From an uncultured Sulfitobacter sp. (GTDB lineage Bacteria > Pseudomonadota > Alphaproteobacteria > Rhodobacterales > Rhodobacteraceae): a DNA stretch of 64,000 nucleotides. The stretch is taken from the NCBI GenBank assembly GCA_913060815.1, contig CAJXSZ010000002.1, positions 1-64,000 on the forward strand. The letters run 5' to 3'. Within the stretch, counting starts at the first letter, position 1. Every line of letters begins with the position of its first letter. The translations under genes and the position numbers were made by a program. The notes under the pieces were generated by a model. The model worked only from the letters and a program-made list of their open reading frames with translations. It did no database searches and was not told the origin of the DNA. Of the stretch, positions 35,864-45,418 are shown in pieces.

Positions 35864-36777
35864 CAGGCAAATATCATCGAGCTCAATTTTCGGCGACCGT
35901 TCAACACCACGGGATCGTTCGGCTTTAAGGCGTCAAATATCGTGAAAAGCTGTGTTTTTGCAGCATCTTCATTCCATTCACGGTCCCGTTTGAACAGCTC
36001 GAGAAGGTGATCAACGGCCCCTTCTGCATCGCCATTTGCATAAAGCGCTTGGGCCAGATCGAACCGCGCTTGCGAATTGCTTTCGTCTGCCTCTACGGCG
36101 GCGGTCAGATCGGCCACAGGGCCTGCGTCCGCTGCCTGTCGGGCCAGCTCAAGCTGTGCATGGGCGGCCTCAAGCTCGGGCGATTTCGAAATCTCTATGG
36201 GTGCGCCATTGAGCAAGCCTTCGGCCTGATCCAGATCACCAAGCGCGATATGCGCCCGCACCACCCCGCCATAAGCTGCGGCATGCAGTGGGTCCTCGCC
36301 AAGGATCGCGGCAAAGGTCTGGGCCGCATCGGACGCCTCGCCCATCCCCAACATTTCCTCGGCTGCCTCCACCGCATCATTGAGCGTGTCTGATGGTGCC
36401 TCGCCCCCCGATGCCTTGATAACGCGATCGATGAAATCGGTGATCTCGGAGGGCGGGATCGCTCCTTGAAATCCATCGACAGGCTGGCCCTTCCAGAAGG
36501 CATAGACCGTGGGAAGGGATTGAATTTGCAACTGCCCTGCGATGCTTTGAGCCTCGTCCACGTTGAGCTTAACCATCTTCACCGCGCCTTTGGCAGCAGT
36601 GACCGCCGCCTCAAGCTGGGGGCCGAGTGTCTTGCACGGGCCGCACCACGGCGCCCAGAAATCCACAATGATGGGCGTGGTCTGCGACGCTTCGATCACG
36701 TCAGCCATGAAGGTTGCCTCGGTGGTGTCCATAACCAAATCGGTCGGGGCGGCGGCGGAAAGATTGAGATCCATCAT
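35863..36777 (-). CDS. Thioredoxin-fold/TPR co-chaperone (CnoX/YbbN-like)
   Basis: A 304-residue protein with an N-terminal thioredoxin domain (FWAPWC45GPC48KTLGPQ) and a C-terminal tetratricopeptide-like part (about 140-300). E. coli CnoX lacks the CxxC redox pair but has this layout and works with GroEL and DnaK; here the CGPC motif is intact, so oxidoreductase activity is likely as well. It heads the operon with the Lon-N and Trm112 genes. An imperfect palindrome (GGTCTC/GAGACC, 36811-36827) lies upstream. Confidence 0.9.
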   Translation of the reverse strand: MMDLNLSAAAPTDLVMDTTEATFMADVIEASQTTPIIVDFWAPWCGPCKTLGPQLEAAVTAAKGAVKMVKLNVDEAQSIAGQLQIQSLPTVYAFWKGQPVDGFQGAIPPSEITDFIDRVIKASGGEAPSDTLNDAVEAAEEMLGMGEASDAAQTFAAILGEDPLHAAAYGGVVRAHIALGDLDQAEGLLNGAPIEISKSPELEAAHAQLELARQAADAGPVADLTAAVEADESNSQARFDLAQALYANGDAEGAVDHLLELFKRDREWNEDAAKTQLFTIFDALKPNDPVVLNGRRKLSSMIFA

Positions 36778-36856
36778 ATCATCGGTCCTAAAATTCTGTG
36801 TCTTGCGGTTGGTCTCTATATGAGACCGCGACGTCTGGTTTCAAAGAGGCTTAGCG

Positions 36857-37645
36857 TCAAAGATCGAAAGTTGCAAAAACAGGCGCATGATCCGAAGGCT
36901 TTTCCCATCCGCGCGCATCACGCAGAACGCGGCTGCTGTGGGCGGCACTGGAGATATCGGGCGTCGCCCAGACATGATCCAGTCTGCGCCCCTTATCGGC
37001 CGCGTCCCAGTCCTTGGCGCGGTAGCTCCACCAGCTATAGAGCAGCCCGTCGGGGATGTCCTGACGGGTAATATCGACCCATTTGCCGGCATCTTGGGTC
37101 TGGGCCAGCGCTTCGACTTCGACGGGCGTGTGGCTCACAACCTTAAGCAGTTTTTTGTGGTCCCATACGTCATCTTCGCGGGGCGCAATATTCAAGTCTC
37201 CTACAAGGATGGACTTGGACGGTACATCAGCGTGGAAAAAGTCGCGCATCTCGGAGAGGTAGTCCATCTTCTGGCCGAACTTCTCGTTCACCTCGCGGTC
37301 GGCCACGTCGCCCCCCGCAGGGACATAGAAGTTATGGACGGTCACCCCGTTGGGCAGCTTGGCCGCCACGTGCCGCGCATGGCCTAATTGTGCAAAGTCC
37401 TGGGCGCCCGCAGGTTCCAACGGTAGTTTGGAGAGGATTGCAACGCCGTTATACCCCTTCTGACCCTCTGCCACCATGTGAGTGTAGCCAAGGGCGGCAA
37501 ACTGCTCCATCGGGATTTTATCCACGGGGCTTTTGCACTCTTGCAGGCACAAAACGTCTGGTCCCTGTTCGCCGAGTAATTTGCACACAATAGGCTCGCG
37601 CAGACGAACCGAGTTGATATTCCATGTAGCGAGGGTAAATGACAT
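36857..37645 (-). CDS. xthA: Exodeoxyribonuclease III
   Basis: A 262-residue AP endonuclease/3'-5' exonuclease of the base-excision pathway. Motifs include LATWNINSVRLR, DVLCLQECK (metal-binding Glu), YNGVAILSK, VGDLNIAPREDDVWD, RRLDHVWATPDI and the catalytic SDHAPVFATF. ATG 37645 is chosen for CAGGAG upstream; longer readings are not family-like. Confidence 0.96.
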   Translation of the reverse strand: MSFTLATWNINSVRLREPIVCKLLGEQGPDVLCLQECKSPVDKIPMEQFAALGYTHMVAEGQKGYNGVAILSKLPLEPAGAQDFAQLGHARHVAAKLPNGVTVHNFYVPAGGDVADREVNEKFGQKMDYLSEMRDFFHADVPSKSILVGDLNIAPREDDVWDHKKLLKVVSHTPVEVEALAQTQDAGKWVDITRQDIPDGLLYSWWSYRAKDWDAADKGRRLDHVWATPDISSAAHSSRVLRDARGWEKPSDHAPVFATFDL

Positions 37646-37714
37646 GTCGCGTGCTCCTGTTGGCTGTTGGCGCACCGTAACGCGCACAGAGGACGGCAAC
37701 CACCACAAAGGGGC

Positions 37715-37743
37715 AAAAAAAGACCGGGCACAAAGGCCCGGCC
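37715..37743 (-). terminator. Rho-independent terminator after the response-regulator gene
   Basis: On the minus strand CCGGGC and GCCCGG pair across CTTTGT (extended by flanking G-C pairs) and are followed by seven T. It lies 130 bases beyond the regulator stop and just upstream of xthA, separating the two transcripts. Confidence 0.85.
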
Positions 37744-37872
37744 AAGTCCAACAGGGAGGTAGAGTGGCAATCGTCCCAGCCAATCATCGCTTGGGTCATC
37801 AGACGGAAAAACTCATGAAAAATATCTGTCTGTCGTATCGTTAACCCGCCGGTGCGGGAAAAGTTTCATCTC

Positions 37873-38559
37873 TTATATCATTAAACGATAACCGCCTGAT
37901 TCCGTGACCAAAAGGCGGGCGTTGGAAGGGTCAGGCTCAATCTTCTGACGCAAGCGGTAGATATGCGTCTCGAGCGTGTGGGTGGTTACACCTGCGTTGT
38001 AGCCCCAGACCTCGTGCAAGAGTACTTCGCGCGCCACGACACCGTCAGAGGAGCGGTGCAGGAATTTCAGGATGTTTGTCTCTTTCTCGGTCAGGCGCAC
38101 TTTCTTGTCGTCTTCTGTGATCAGCATCTTCATGGACGGCTTGAACGTATAGGGCCCAAGTTGGAAAATCGCGTCCTCTGATTGCTGGTGCGTGCGCAAC
38201 TGGCTGCGGATGCGGGCAAGAAGTACCGGGAACTTGAACGGCTTGGCCACATAATCATTCGCACCCGCATCGAGGCCCAGAATAGTATCGGCATCGCCGT
38301 CGTGTCCGGTCAGCATCATGATAGGGCTTTTGATCCCCTGTTTGCGCAGCAAACGGCACAGCTCGCGACCATCGGTATCGGGGAGGCCCACGTCGAGGAT
38401 GAGCAAGTCATAGATCATCTCGTTGGCACGGCTCAGCGCCTCGGCACCATTGGCTGCCTCGAAAACGTCGAAGTCTTCGGTCATGAGCAACTGCTCACTC
38501 AGCGCTTCGCGCAGGTCATCATCGTCATCGACAAGTAGAATTTTTTTAAGCTGTGCCAT
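37873..38559 (-). CDS. OmpR/PhoB-family response regulator
   Basis: A 228-residue regulator: receiver domain with acidic pocket DDDDD (11-15), phospho-acceptor Asp56 (LLILDVGLPDTDG), Thr84 and Lys106 (DYVAKPF), then a winged-helix DNA-binding domain (VRLTEKETNILKFLHRSSDG, TLETHIYRLRQKIE). No sensor kinase gene is adjacent, so it is an orphan in this window. A TTAAGT/ACTTAA dyad sits just upstream. Confidence 0.93.
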   Translation of the reverse strand: MAQLKKILLVDDDDDLREALSEQLLMTEDFDVFEAANGAEALSRANEMIYDLLILDVGLPDTDGRELCRLLRKQGIKSPIMMLTGHDGDADTILGLDAGANDYVAKPFKFPVLLARIRSQLRTHQQSEDAIFQLGPYTFKPSMKMLITEDDKKVRLTEKETNILKFLHRSSDGVVAREVLLHEVWGYNAGVTTHTLETHIYRLRQKIEPDPSNARLLVTESGGYRLMI

Positions 38560-38571
38560 ATGGGGCCTCCC

Positions 38572-38585
38572 TTAAGTTGACTTAA
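38572..38585 (-). promoter_or_regulatory. Dyad upstream of the OmpR-type regulator
   Basis: TTAAGT and ACTTAA are perfect inverted half-sites separated by TG, ending 13 bases before the regulator start and just upstream of its GGGAGG ribosome site. It reads TTAA-N6-TTAA, one base short of the CtrA consensus TTAA-N7-TTAA. An operator for autoregulation is plausible. Confidence 0.4.
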
Positions 38586-38724
38586 AGGTATGCTACTGCG
38601 GCAAATCAACAAGGGTTTCGCACCTTGCCTCACAGCGGCGTGTCGCATGTCGGTCAATTGTTTCAATTCAGACCATCATGTCCTAGATATCACGTAACAG
38701 ATCCTAAAGGTTGTAACAAAACCG

Positions 38725-39804
38725 ATGCCCTTTGCCCCCGATGTCACAGAAACTTTGGCCCGTGCGCGGGCAGATTTGCGCATGGGTGTGCCCGTGGTTT
38801 TGGGTAACTTGCTGGTGCTAGCGGCTGAGACCCTGACCAAAGCACGGTTCAATCGGGTTATGTCAATGGATGCGCAGCCTGTTCTGGCCATTACCGCACG
38901 GCGTGCGCAGACGCTCAAAGCGCGCGCATATGACGGGGAGTTGGCGCGTATCAAGCTTGCCCCCGATGCCGCGCTGCGGTGGGTGCAGAGCATTGCAGAC
39001 CCCGCCGACGATCTAAGCGCGCCAATGAAAGGCCCATTGCCCACGCTGCGAGAAGGCAATGCCGCGCATTATATGACCGCACTGAACCTGACCAAGTCTG
39101 CGCGCTTGTTGCCTGCGGCGGTCATCGCAGTACTGGAAAACCCCGCGGCCTTTGCTCTGACCCATTCGCTAACTCTTGTAGATAGTGCAGCGGCAGCGTT
39201 GTTGTTGCAGGCCAATAGCCCTTTGCATTCCGTCGTGCACGCCCGCCTGCCAATGGAGAGTTCCGAAAACGGCCGCTTGCACGTGTTCCGCCCCGAGAAC
39301 GGCGGTGAGGAGCATTACGCTATTGAAGTCGGGCGGCCAGATCGTAGTGCACCTGTTCTGTGCCGTTTGCACTCGGCCTGTTTCACGGGCGATGTTTTGG
39401 GAAGCCTGAAATGCGATTGCGGTCCGCAATTGCACGCAGCAATGGCCCAGATTGGTCAGCATGGTCACGGGGTGCTGCTCTACCTCAATCAGGAAGGGCG
39501 CGGGATCGGGCTTGCCAATAAAATGCGTGCCTATTCCCTTCAGGATCAGGGTTTTGACACGGTGGAAGCGAATCATCGTCTCGGATTTGAGGATGACGAG
39601 CGTGATTTCAGGCTTGGGGCTGATATACTGACATCCATGGGGTTTTCTGCCGCACGGCTGATGACCAACAATCCCCGCAAGGTCGACATGATGCAGGCTA
39701 GCGGTGTGCAGGTGACCGAGCGGGTGCCGCTGATGGTGGGCGAAAACCGTCATAACACTGCTTATCTGGCAACAAAGGCCGCGAAGTCGGGACACCTGCT
39801 GTGA
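38725..39804 (+). CDS. ribA: GTP cyclohydrolase II with long N-terminal extension
   Basis: The C-terminal part (about 165-359) is a complete GTP cyclohydrolase II, the first step of riboflavin synthesis: zinc cysteines in CFTGDVLGSLKCDCG (spacing as in E. coli RibA), YLNQEGRGIGLANKMRAYSLQDQG and DTVEANHRLGF. The first 165 residues are not a RibB (DHBP synthase) domain, as its motifs are missing; their role is unknown. Canonical RibA is about 196 residues. The stop overlaps the next gene by 4 bases (GTGA). Confidence 0.92.
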   Translation: MPFAPDVTETLARARADLRMGVPVVLGNLLVLAAETLTKARFNRVMSMDAQPVLAITARRAQTLKARAYDGELARIKLAPDAALRWVQSIADPADDLSAPMKGPLPTLREGNAAHYMTALNLTKSARLLPAAVIAVLENPAAFALTHSLTLVDSAAAALLLQANSPLHSVVHARLPMESSENGRLHVFRPENGGEEHYAIEVGRPDRSAPVLCRLHSACFTGDVLGSLKCDCGPQLHAAMAQIGQHGHGVLLYLNQEGRGIGLANKMRAYSLQDQGFDTVEANHRLGFEDDERDFRLGADILTSMGFSAARLMTNNPRKVDMMQASGVQVTERVPLMVGENRHNTAYLATKAAKSGHLL

Positions 39805-40295
39805 CACCTGATGATATGGTTCTCACGCCGCTGGGCGTGCGGTTTCAGGGCCGGTTGTGGCCTTGCACAATCGGCAAAGGCGGCATCTCGGGGAGCAAAC
39901 GTGAGGGGGATGGTGCGACGCCGCGGGGAGTCCATGCCATTGTGGGGATGCTCTATCGTCCAGACCGCATTGCAAAGCCTGTAGACTGGGCCAAGCCCAT
40001 CGGGCCGAATGATCTATGGTCTGATGATACAGGCGACGCCGACTATAACATAATGGTCCGCGCCCCTTATCCACATAGCCATGAGAAGCTGCGCAGGGCC
40101 GATCCGCTCTACGACTTAGTGATTCTCACGGACTGGAATTGGCCCTATGCGGTCAAAGGTCGAGGATCGGCAATATTTATCCATCAATACCGGCGCCCGG
40201 GATATCCCACAGAAGGATGTATTGCCTTTTCGCGCAGCCATTTGCACCAGATTGCACGGCGCATCCGCTACCGTACCCGACTGATCGTGGCTTAG
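39801..40295 (+). CDS. L,D-transpeptidase family protein (YkuD-like)
   Basis: A 164-residue protein with a shortened YkuD signature: H128 (IFIHQYRRPG) and Cys140 in PTEGC140IAFSR, the expected nucleophile. It lacks a signal peptide, which is unusual for a periplasmic crosslinker. Start GTG 39801 overlaps the ribA stop; ATG 39816 is an alternative. It shares TTAG with the convergent yggS stop. Confidence 0.87.
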   Translation: MTPDDMVLTPLGVRFQGRLWPCTIGKGGISGSKREGDGATPRGVHAIVGMLYRPDRIAKPVDWAKPIGPNDLWSDDTGDADYNIMVRAPYPHSHEKLRRADPLYDLVILTDWNWPYAVKGRGSAIFIHQYRRPGYPTEGCIAFSRSHLHQIARRIRYRTRLIVA

Positions 40296-40945
40296 GCAGG
40301 CGTGCGTTCGCCGAAGATAGCGGACCCTACGCGAACATGCGTGGCCCCGAGCGCGATGGCTTTCTCGAAATCGCTGCTCATACCCATCGAAAGGCCGTCG
40401 AGCCCGTTGCGCGCGGCAATCTTGGCCAGAAGTGCGAAATGCAGCGAGGCTTCTTCATCCACAGGCGGGATGCACATTAGTCCGCGTACGGGCAAATCAA
40501 GCGCGGCACATTCGGCGATAAAGCTATCGGCTTCGGCGGGCATTACCCCTGCCTTCTGCGCCTCTTCACCCGTGTTGACCTGAATAAACAGATCTGGGCA
40601 GCGCCCGATCTCCTGCGCCAAACGCGCGAGGGTATTGGCGAGTTTGGGGCGGTCCAATGTGTGAATCGAATCGGCCAACTCCATCGCCTGACGCGCCTTA
40701 TTCGTTTGTAGAGGGCCGATCAGGTGAAGCTCGATATTGTCGTATTGCACACGGAAATCGGGCCATTTTCCAGCGGCCTCTTGCACCTTGTTCTCACCAA
40801 AGATGCGGTGACCTTCCTCAAGGACGGCCTGAACGCGGGCATTTGGCTGCACCTTACTTACCGCGATGAGTGAGACAGACCCCGCAGGTCTGTTCGCCGC
40901 AGTTTCGGCTTTGGCAATTTTTTCAGTGATGCTTTGCAATGTCAT
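40292..40945 (-). CDS. YggS-family PLP homeostasis protein
   Basis: A 217-residue single-domain PLP-binding barrel protein; the PLP lysine is K31 in LIAVSKVQPNARV. Further family motifs are FGENKVQEAAGKW, LHLIGPLQTNKA, IHTLDRPKLA, QVNTGEEAQKAGV, GLMCIPP and LSMGMSSDFEKAIALGAT. It balances vitamin B6 pools and has no known catalytic activity. ATG 40945 has AGGAGG upstream. Confidence 0.95.
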   Translation of the reverse strand: MTLQSITEKIAKAETAANRPAGSVSLIAVSKVQPNARVQAVLEEGHRIFGENKVQEAAGKWPDFRVQYDNIELHLIGPLQTNKARQAMELADSIHTLDRPKLANTLARLAQEIGRCPDLFIQVNTGEEAQKAGVMPAEADSFIAECAALDLPVRGLMCIPPVDEEASLHFALLAKIAARNGLDGLSMGMSSDFEKAIALGATHVRVGSAIFGERTPA

Positions 40946-40986
40946 AGTGGGCCTCCTGTCAGCGCTAGAGATAACAGCATAGCGCA

Positions 40987-41016
40987 AAAGAAAAGGGGCA
41001 GACCGAAGTCTGCCCC
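40987..41016 (-). terminator. Rho-independent terminator after the porin gene
   Basis: A perfect 9-bp stem (GGGGCAGAC / GTCTGCCCC) with a 4-base loop is followed on the minus strand by TTTTCTT, 26 bases after the porin stop. Confidence 0.92.
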
Positions 41017-41041
41017 AAATCTTGTAGAGATATCGTTCAAC

Positions 41042-41962
41042 TTAGAAGTTGAAGCGAACACCCATGTCAACTGCCAGACCGGAGTCTGTAGCTGTGCTCA
41101 AGGAACCGCCGGAGGAGATACCACCGCGAAGTGACGTGCCGCCACCCATGTCGTGGTTGAAGTCGATACCTACGGATACGTCTTCCCAGTAGTCAGCGTC
41201 TGCGATGTACGCTTCAACGTTTGTTGCTGCGCCTACGTCAAAACGACCGGCCAGAACGATGTGATCGCCACGGCCCGCGCCGTCATCTTCGTCACCGTTA
41301 CGTGCATACGCAAGAGTTACGTCTGCGATACCGAAGGAACCGCCTGCGGACAGAGCGAACTCTGTGTCAGCATCGTTGTCGGAGTCCTGTGCACCAACAG
41401 CGAATGTCCAGCCGTTGTAGGAGTACGCGGCGTGTGCTGCGATACGGTCGGATACGTCGGAAGCAGATACGTGTACGGAGAAGTCGCCCATGGAGTACAG
41501 AACTTCAACACCGTTGTCGCCGTCGGCGCCAAGGCCACCGGAGGAGTACGCGTCGCCGCGGAAGTTGAATGCTGTGTAGTCGTAGTTGTGACCGGTCAGA
41601 CCAAGGTCGATTGGGTACATTCCAGGCATGAACTCAAGCGCGCCGAAGATGTTACCAACACCAACTTCAAAACCACCGGAACGTGCGAAGTAACGTACGC
41701 CGTTGAATGCTGCGCGTGTGCCTACTGCTGCGTCGCGCTCTTCACCTTCGAGGCGAACGCGTGCACCAAATGTTACACCAGCGTCGGATTCTGCTGTTGC
41801 ATCGATCTGCAGGCGGAAGCGTGAAGTGATGTTTGTGTCATCAACACCAGCTACGTCTGTGTAGAGAACACCGAAACGACCGTAGCCGCCGAATGTTACG
41901 TCTGCTGCTGCTACGGAAGCTGTCGCAACGAGAGCTGTTGTAGCGAAGAGAACTTTTTTCAT
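41042..41962 (-). CDS. Outer-membrane porin (Rhodobacter type)
   Basis: A 306-residue beta-barrel porin. Residues 1-20 (MKKVLFATTALVATASVAAA) form a signal peptide. The mature protein opens with DVTFGGYGRFGVLY, has alternating strands rich in Gly, Asp and aromatic residues, few prolines, and ends in Phe (VRFNF) as BamA clients do. The gene uses a narrow codon set (for example many GTT, TCT/TCC and GCT), in line with high expression. GAGGGA precedes the ATG and a strong terminator follows. The 284-base gap upstream (41963-42246) must hold its promoter; I see no clear element in it. Confidence 0.94.
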   Translation of the reverse strand: MKKVLFATTALVATASVAAADVTFGGYGRFGVLYTDVAGVDDTNITSRFRLQIDATAESDAGVTFGARVRLEGEERDAAVGTRAAFNGVRYFARSGGFEVGVGNIFGALEFMPGMYPIDLGLTGHNYDYTAFNFRGDAYSSGGLGADGDNGVEVLYSMGDFSVHVSASDVSDRIAAHAAYSYNGWTFAVGAQDSDNDADTEFALSAGGSFGIADVTLAYARNGDEDDGAGRGDHIVLAGRFDVGAATNVEAYIADADYWEDVSVGIDFNHDMGGGTSLRGGISSGGSLSTATDSGLAVDMGVRFNF

Positions 41963-42246
41963 GAGTTTTCCCTCGGGTAAGAAATCAAAAGGACCTGACC
42001 GGTGAATTCCGATCTAGGTATGACGCTGTTCTGCGCTTCACCCACCCTTTTAGCAAGCGTGCCGAAACGCAGAAATGCAATGTGAGCCGCAATGGTGCAG
42101 CTTTGCCACACTCGGTTTTCAGCTGCCGCTAGGGAAGTCGGGGCCTTTAATCTCCCAATGCGCCCCAAGCCATAATTACATATGCCTTGCCCACATGGGC
42201 CTGCTTGGGTATTGCATAAGCAAATAGGTCAATAAGGGTGGCGGCT

Positions 42247-42732
42247 ATGGGGCGCAGTACAGTTCGGAACACGGTGGCGCTTGTGGCGGCTCTTGGCATT
42301 TTGGGTGCTTGTGGAATCGGTTCACCTTCCACTGATCGTCCTGACACCTATACCAATGCCAACAACCCCAATAATATCGAGACCGATCCGCGCAATACCA
42401 TTTGGTCGATTTTCAATACCAGCAGCAACGAGAGTGTAGTGCAGGTAAACAAGTACCTTTGGAGTGCATCCCTTGAAGTACTGAATTTCCTGCCGGTGCA
42501 GTCGGTCGATCCGTTTACTGGCGTTATTGTAACAGGCTATGGCACTCCGCCCAACGGTGGCCGCGCTTACCGCGCGACTGTTTTGATCGACGATCCGGCA
42601 TTGGACGCGCGCTCGCTTAATGTGGCGCTGCAGTCGCGGGGCGGCCCCGTCAGCAAAGCAACGAGCCGCGCTGTTGAAGATGCCATCCTGACCCGCGCGC
42701 GCGAGCTACGCATCGCGGACAACAAGCTCTGA
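42247..42732 (+). CDS. DUF3576 lipoprotein
   Basis: A 161-residue lipoprotein with lipobox ILGAC22 and an Asn/Thr-rich stretch (TYTNANNPNNIETD), then a domain typical of alphaproteobacterial DUF3576 (NTIWSIFNTSSNES, VNKYLWSASLEVLNFLPVQSVDPFTGVIVTGYG). Function is unknown; an envelope role is likely. ATG 42247 has AAGGGTGG upstream; an in-frame GTG at 42238 is also possible. Confidence 0.9.
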   Translation: MGRSTVRNTVALVAALGILGACGIGSPSTDRPDTYTNANNPNNIETDPRNTIWSIFNTSSNESVVQVNKYLWSASLEVLNFLPVQSVDPFTGVIVTGYGTPPNGGRAYRATVLIDDPALDARSLNVALQSRGGPVSKATSRAVEDAILTRARELRIADNKL

Positions 42733-42762
42733 TTGCCCACACATTTGTTATTGCTAAAGTTT

Positions 42763-42798
42763 AACGCCGGGCCTTGTGATGACCACATGCCCGGCGTT
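42763..42798 (+). other. Hairpin between the DUF3576 gene and leuS
   Basis: AACGCCGGGC (42763-42772) and GCCCGGCGTT (42789-42798) pair perfectly; the 16-base interior can pair further (TGTG/CACA). There is no T-run. It ends 22 bases before the leuS start and just before its ribosome site, so it is either a poor terminator or a leuS leader element. Confidence 0.55.
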
Positions 42799-42820
42799 CC
42801 GACGTAAAAAGGTACCCCCC

Positions 42821-45418
42821 ATGACTGCCCCAACACGCTACACCCCCTCCGAGATCGAAGCCCGCTGGCAAGCGGCATGGGAAAAGGACGACATCTTCAA
42901 AGCCGTGCGCAAGGCCGACATGCCCAAGTATTACGTGCTCGAGATGTTCCCCTATCCTTCGGGGCGCATCCATATGGGCCACGTGCGCAACTACACATTG
43001 GGTGATGTGATCGCGCGCTACAAAATGGCGAAGGGTTTCAACGTACTGCACCCGATGGGTTGGGATTCGTTTGGTCTTGCTGCCGAAAATGCAGCGATGC
43101 AGAAGGGCATCCATCCGGGGGAATGGACCTACCAGAACATCGAAGACATGAAGAACCAGATGAAGCCGCTTGGCTTCTCGCTGGATTGGTCGCGTGAAAT
43201 TGCGACGTGCCACCCCGATTATTACCAGCACCAGCAGGCCATGTTTATCGACATGATCGAGGCGGGTCTGATCTACCGCAAGAACGCCATCGTGAACTGG
43301 GACCCTGTGGACATGACCGTGCTCGCAAACGAGCAGGTCGAGCAAGGGCGCGGTTGGCGCTCTGGTGCATTGGTAGAGCGGCGCGAGTTGACGCAGTGGT
43401 TCTTCAAGATCTCCGACTATTCCGACGAATTGTTGGGTGCATTGGACAATCTGGAGAACTGGCCCGCCAAAGTGCGCCTGATGCAGGAGAACTGGATCGG
43501 GAAGTCGCGCGGGTTGCAGTTTGCCTTCTCGACCATCTTTGACCCAGAGGGCGACGCCACAATCAGCCCTCCTGACGGTCACGACCGCATCGAGGTCTAT
43601 ACGACCCGCCCTGACACACTGCTGGGGGCCTCCTTCGTGGGCATCTCGCCTGATCATCCGATTGCCAAGCTGCTGGAGCGGGACAATGCGGAAGTAGCAA
43701 AGTTCGTTGCCGAATGTCGCAAGGGCGGCACCACAGAGGAAGCCATCGAGACGGGTGAAAAGCTCGGCTTGGATACAGGCATCCGTGTTCGCCATCCCTT
43801 TGATACAGGCGCGGAACTACCAGTCTATATCGCAAACTTTATCTTGATGGACTATGGCACAGGCGCAATTTTCGGTTGCCCAGCCCATGACCAGCGCGAC
43901 TTTGAGTTTGCCACCAAATACGACCTGCCGATCATCTCGACCTATCTGCCCTCAGAGGATGCGGCAGAGGAGTTGACCGAAGCTTATGTTCCGCAAAAGA
44001 CGGAGAAGGTCTTCTATAACCGTGGTTTCGCGGGCGAACAGTGGCAAACGGGGCTCGAGGCCATCGACGCGGCTATCACCTTCTGCGAATCGCAAGGTGT
44101 GGGTCAGGGCGTCACCAAGTTCCGTCTGCGCGACTGGGGCCTGAGCCGTCAGCGCTATTGGGGCTGCCCGATCCCCGTTGTGCATTGTGATGACTGTGGC
44201 GTGGTCCCAGAGAAGAAAGAGAACCTGCCCGTCAAACTGCCCGAGGATGTGACCTTCGACATTCCCGGTAACCCGCTCGATCGTCATATGGAGTGGCGCA
44301 CGACGCCCTGCCCGACCTGTGGCAAGGACGCGCTGCGCGAGACGGACACAATGGACACGTTTGTTGATTCGTCATGGTATTATGCCCGATTTACTGCGCC
44401 GCACGCTGATACGCCTACGGTCATGGAAGATGCCGAATACTGGATGAACGTAGACCAGTACATCGGCGGGGTGGAGCATGCGATCCTGCACCTCCTTTAT
44501 GCTCGCTTCTTTGCCCGCGCGATGCAGATCACGGGGCATCTGCCCGAATCTGCCGTTGAGCCCTTTGATGCGCTCTTTACCCAAGGGATGGTGACCCACG
44601 CGATCTATAAATCCGTCGGTGCGGACGACCGCCCAATCTTCCACTACCCCGAAGAGGTCGAATTGAAGGGTGATCAGGCCTTCCTCAAGGAGGGCGGCGC
44701 CGAGGTCGAGGTGATCCCGTCCGCCAAAATGTCCAAATCCAAAAACAACGTCGTCGACCCGTTGAGCATTATCTCGGACTTTGGCGCGGACACTGCCCGC
44801 TGGTTCGTGCTGAGCGATTCGCCCCCCGAGCGGGATGTAGAATGGACCGCTTCAGGGGCCGAGGCCGCCTATAAGCACCTGTCCCGCGTGTGGAATCTGT
44901 GCAACCGCATCGCCACCATCGATACTGCGCGTGAGGGTAAGGGCAATGACGACCTCCTCAAGCAGATGCACAAGACGATCCATGATGTGACCATGGCTAT
45001 TGAGAGCTTCGGCTTCAACGCAGCCATCGCCAAGCTTTACGGCTTTACCGCCGCGATCCAGAAATCAGATGCCTCTCAGGCGGTGCAGCGTGAGGCGATC
45101 CTGACGCTGGCACAGCTGATGGCCCCCATGACGCCGCATCTGGCCGAGGATATCTGGGAAAAACTGGGCGGTGAGGGAATGATCACGACCACGCCTTGGC
45201 CCGTGGCCGATGAGGCGATGCTCGTCGATGACACCGTAACCCTGCCGATCCAGGTTAACGGTAAGCGGCGCGGTGAAATTGATGTGCCTGCCGACATGCC
45301 CAAAGACGAGGTAGAGAAGCTGGCCCTTGCTCATCCAAATGTGATCCGTATCCTCGACGGTGGATCGCCCAAGAAGGTGATCGTCGTCCCGGGACGGATT
45401 GTGAATGTCGTTGTATAA
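42821..45418 (+). CDS. leuS: Leucyl-tRNA synthetase
   Basis: An 865-residue class I synthetase that charges tRNA-Leu. The HIGH-type motif is HMGH at 51-54 ([14 protein letters not shown]) and KMSKS is at 636-640 ([10 protein letters not shown]). The editing domain is present ([24 protein letters not shown]). ATG 42821 fits the family N-terminus ([16 protein letters not shown]) and has AAAAGG upstream. The last 14 bases overlap lptE. Confidence 0.98.
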   Translation: MTAPTRYTPSEIEARWQAAWEKDDIFKAVRKADMPKYYVLEMFPYPSGRIHMGHVRNYTLGDVIARYKMAKGFNVLHPMGWDSFGLAAENAAMQKGIHPGEWTYQNIEDMKNQMKPLGFSLDWSREIATCHPDYYQHQQAMFIDMIEAGLIYRKNAIVNWDPVDMTVLANEQVEQGRGWRSGALVERRELTQWFFKISDYSDELLGALDNLENWPAKVRLMQENWIGKSRGLQFAFSTIFDPEGDATISPPDGHDRIEVYTTRPDTLLGASFVGISPDHPIAKLLERDNAEVAKFVAECRKGGTTEEAIETGEKLGLDTGIRVRHPFDTGAELPVYIANFILMDYGTGAIFGCPAHDQRDFEFATKYDLPIISTYLPSEDAAEELTEAYVPQKTEKVFYNRGFAGEQWQTGLEAIDAAITFCESQGVGQGVTKFRLRDWGLSRQRYWGCPIPVVHCDDCGVVPEKKENLPVKLPEDVTFDIPGNPLDRHMEWRTTPCPTCGKDALRETDTMDTFVDSSWYYARFTAPHADTPTVMEDAEYWMNVDQYIGGVEHAILHLLYARFFARAMQITGHLPESAVEPFDALFTQGMVTHAIYKSVGADDRPIFHYPEEVELKGDQAFLKEGGAEVEVIPSAKMSKSKNNVVDPLSIISDFGADTARWFVLSDSPPERDVEWTASGAEAAYKHLSRVWNLCNRIATIDTAREGKGNDDLLKQMHKTIHDVTMAIESFGFNAAIAKLYGFTAAIQKSDASQAVQREAILTLAQLMAPMTPHLAEDIWEKLGGEGMITTTPWPVADEAMLVDDTVTLPIQVNGKRRGEIDVPADMPKDEVEKLALAHPNVIRILDGGSPKKVIVVPGRIVNVVV

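Noticed and set aside
36811-36827. GGTCTC/GAGACC palindrome between the thioredoxin/TPR gene and xthA
   Set aside because: Only 6 bp with no T-run; too short and common to call an operator or terminator.
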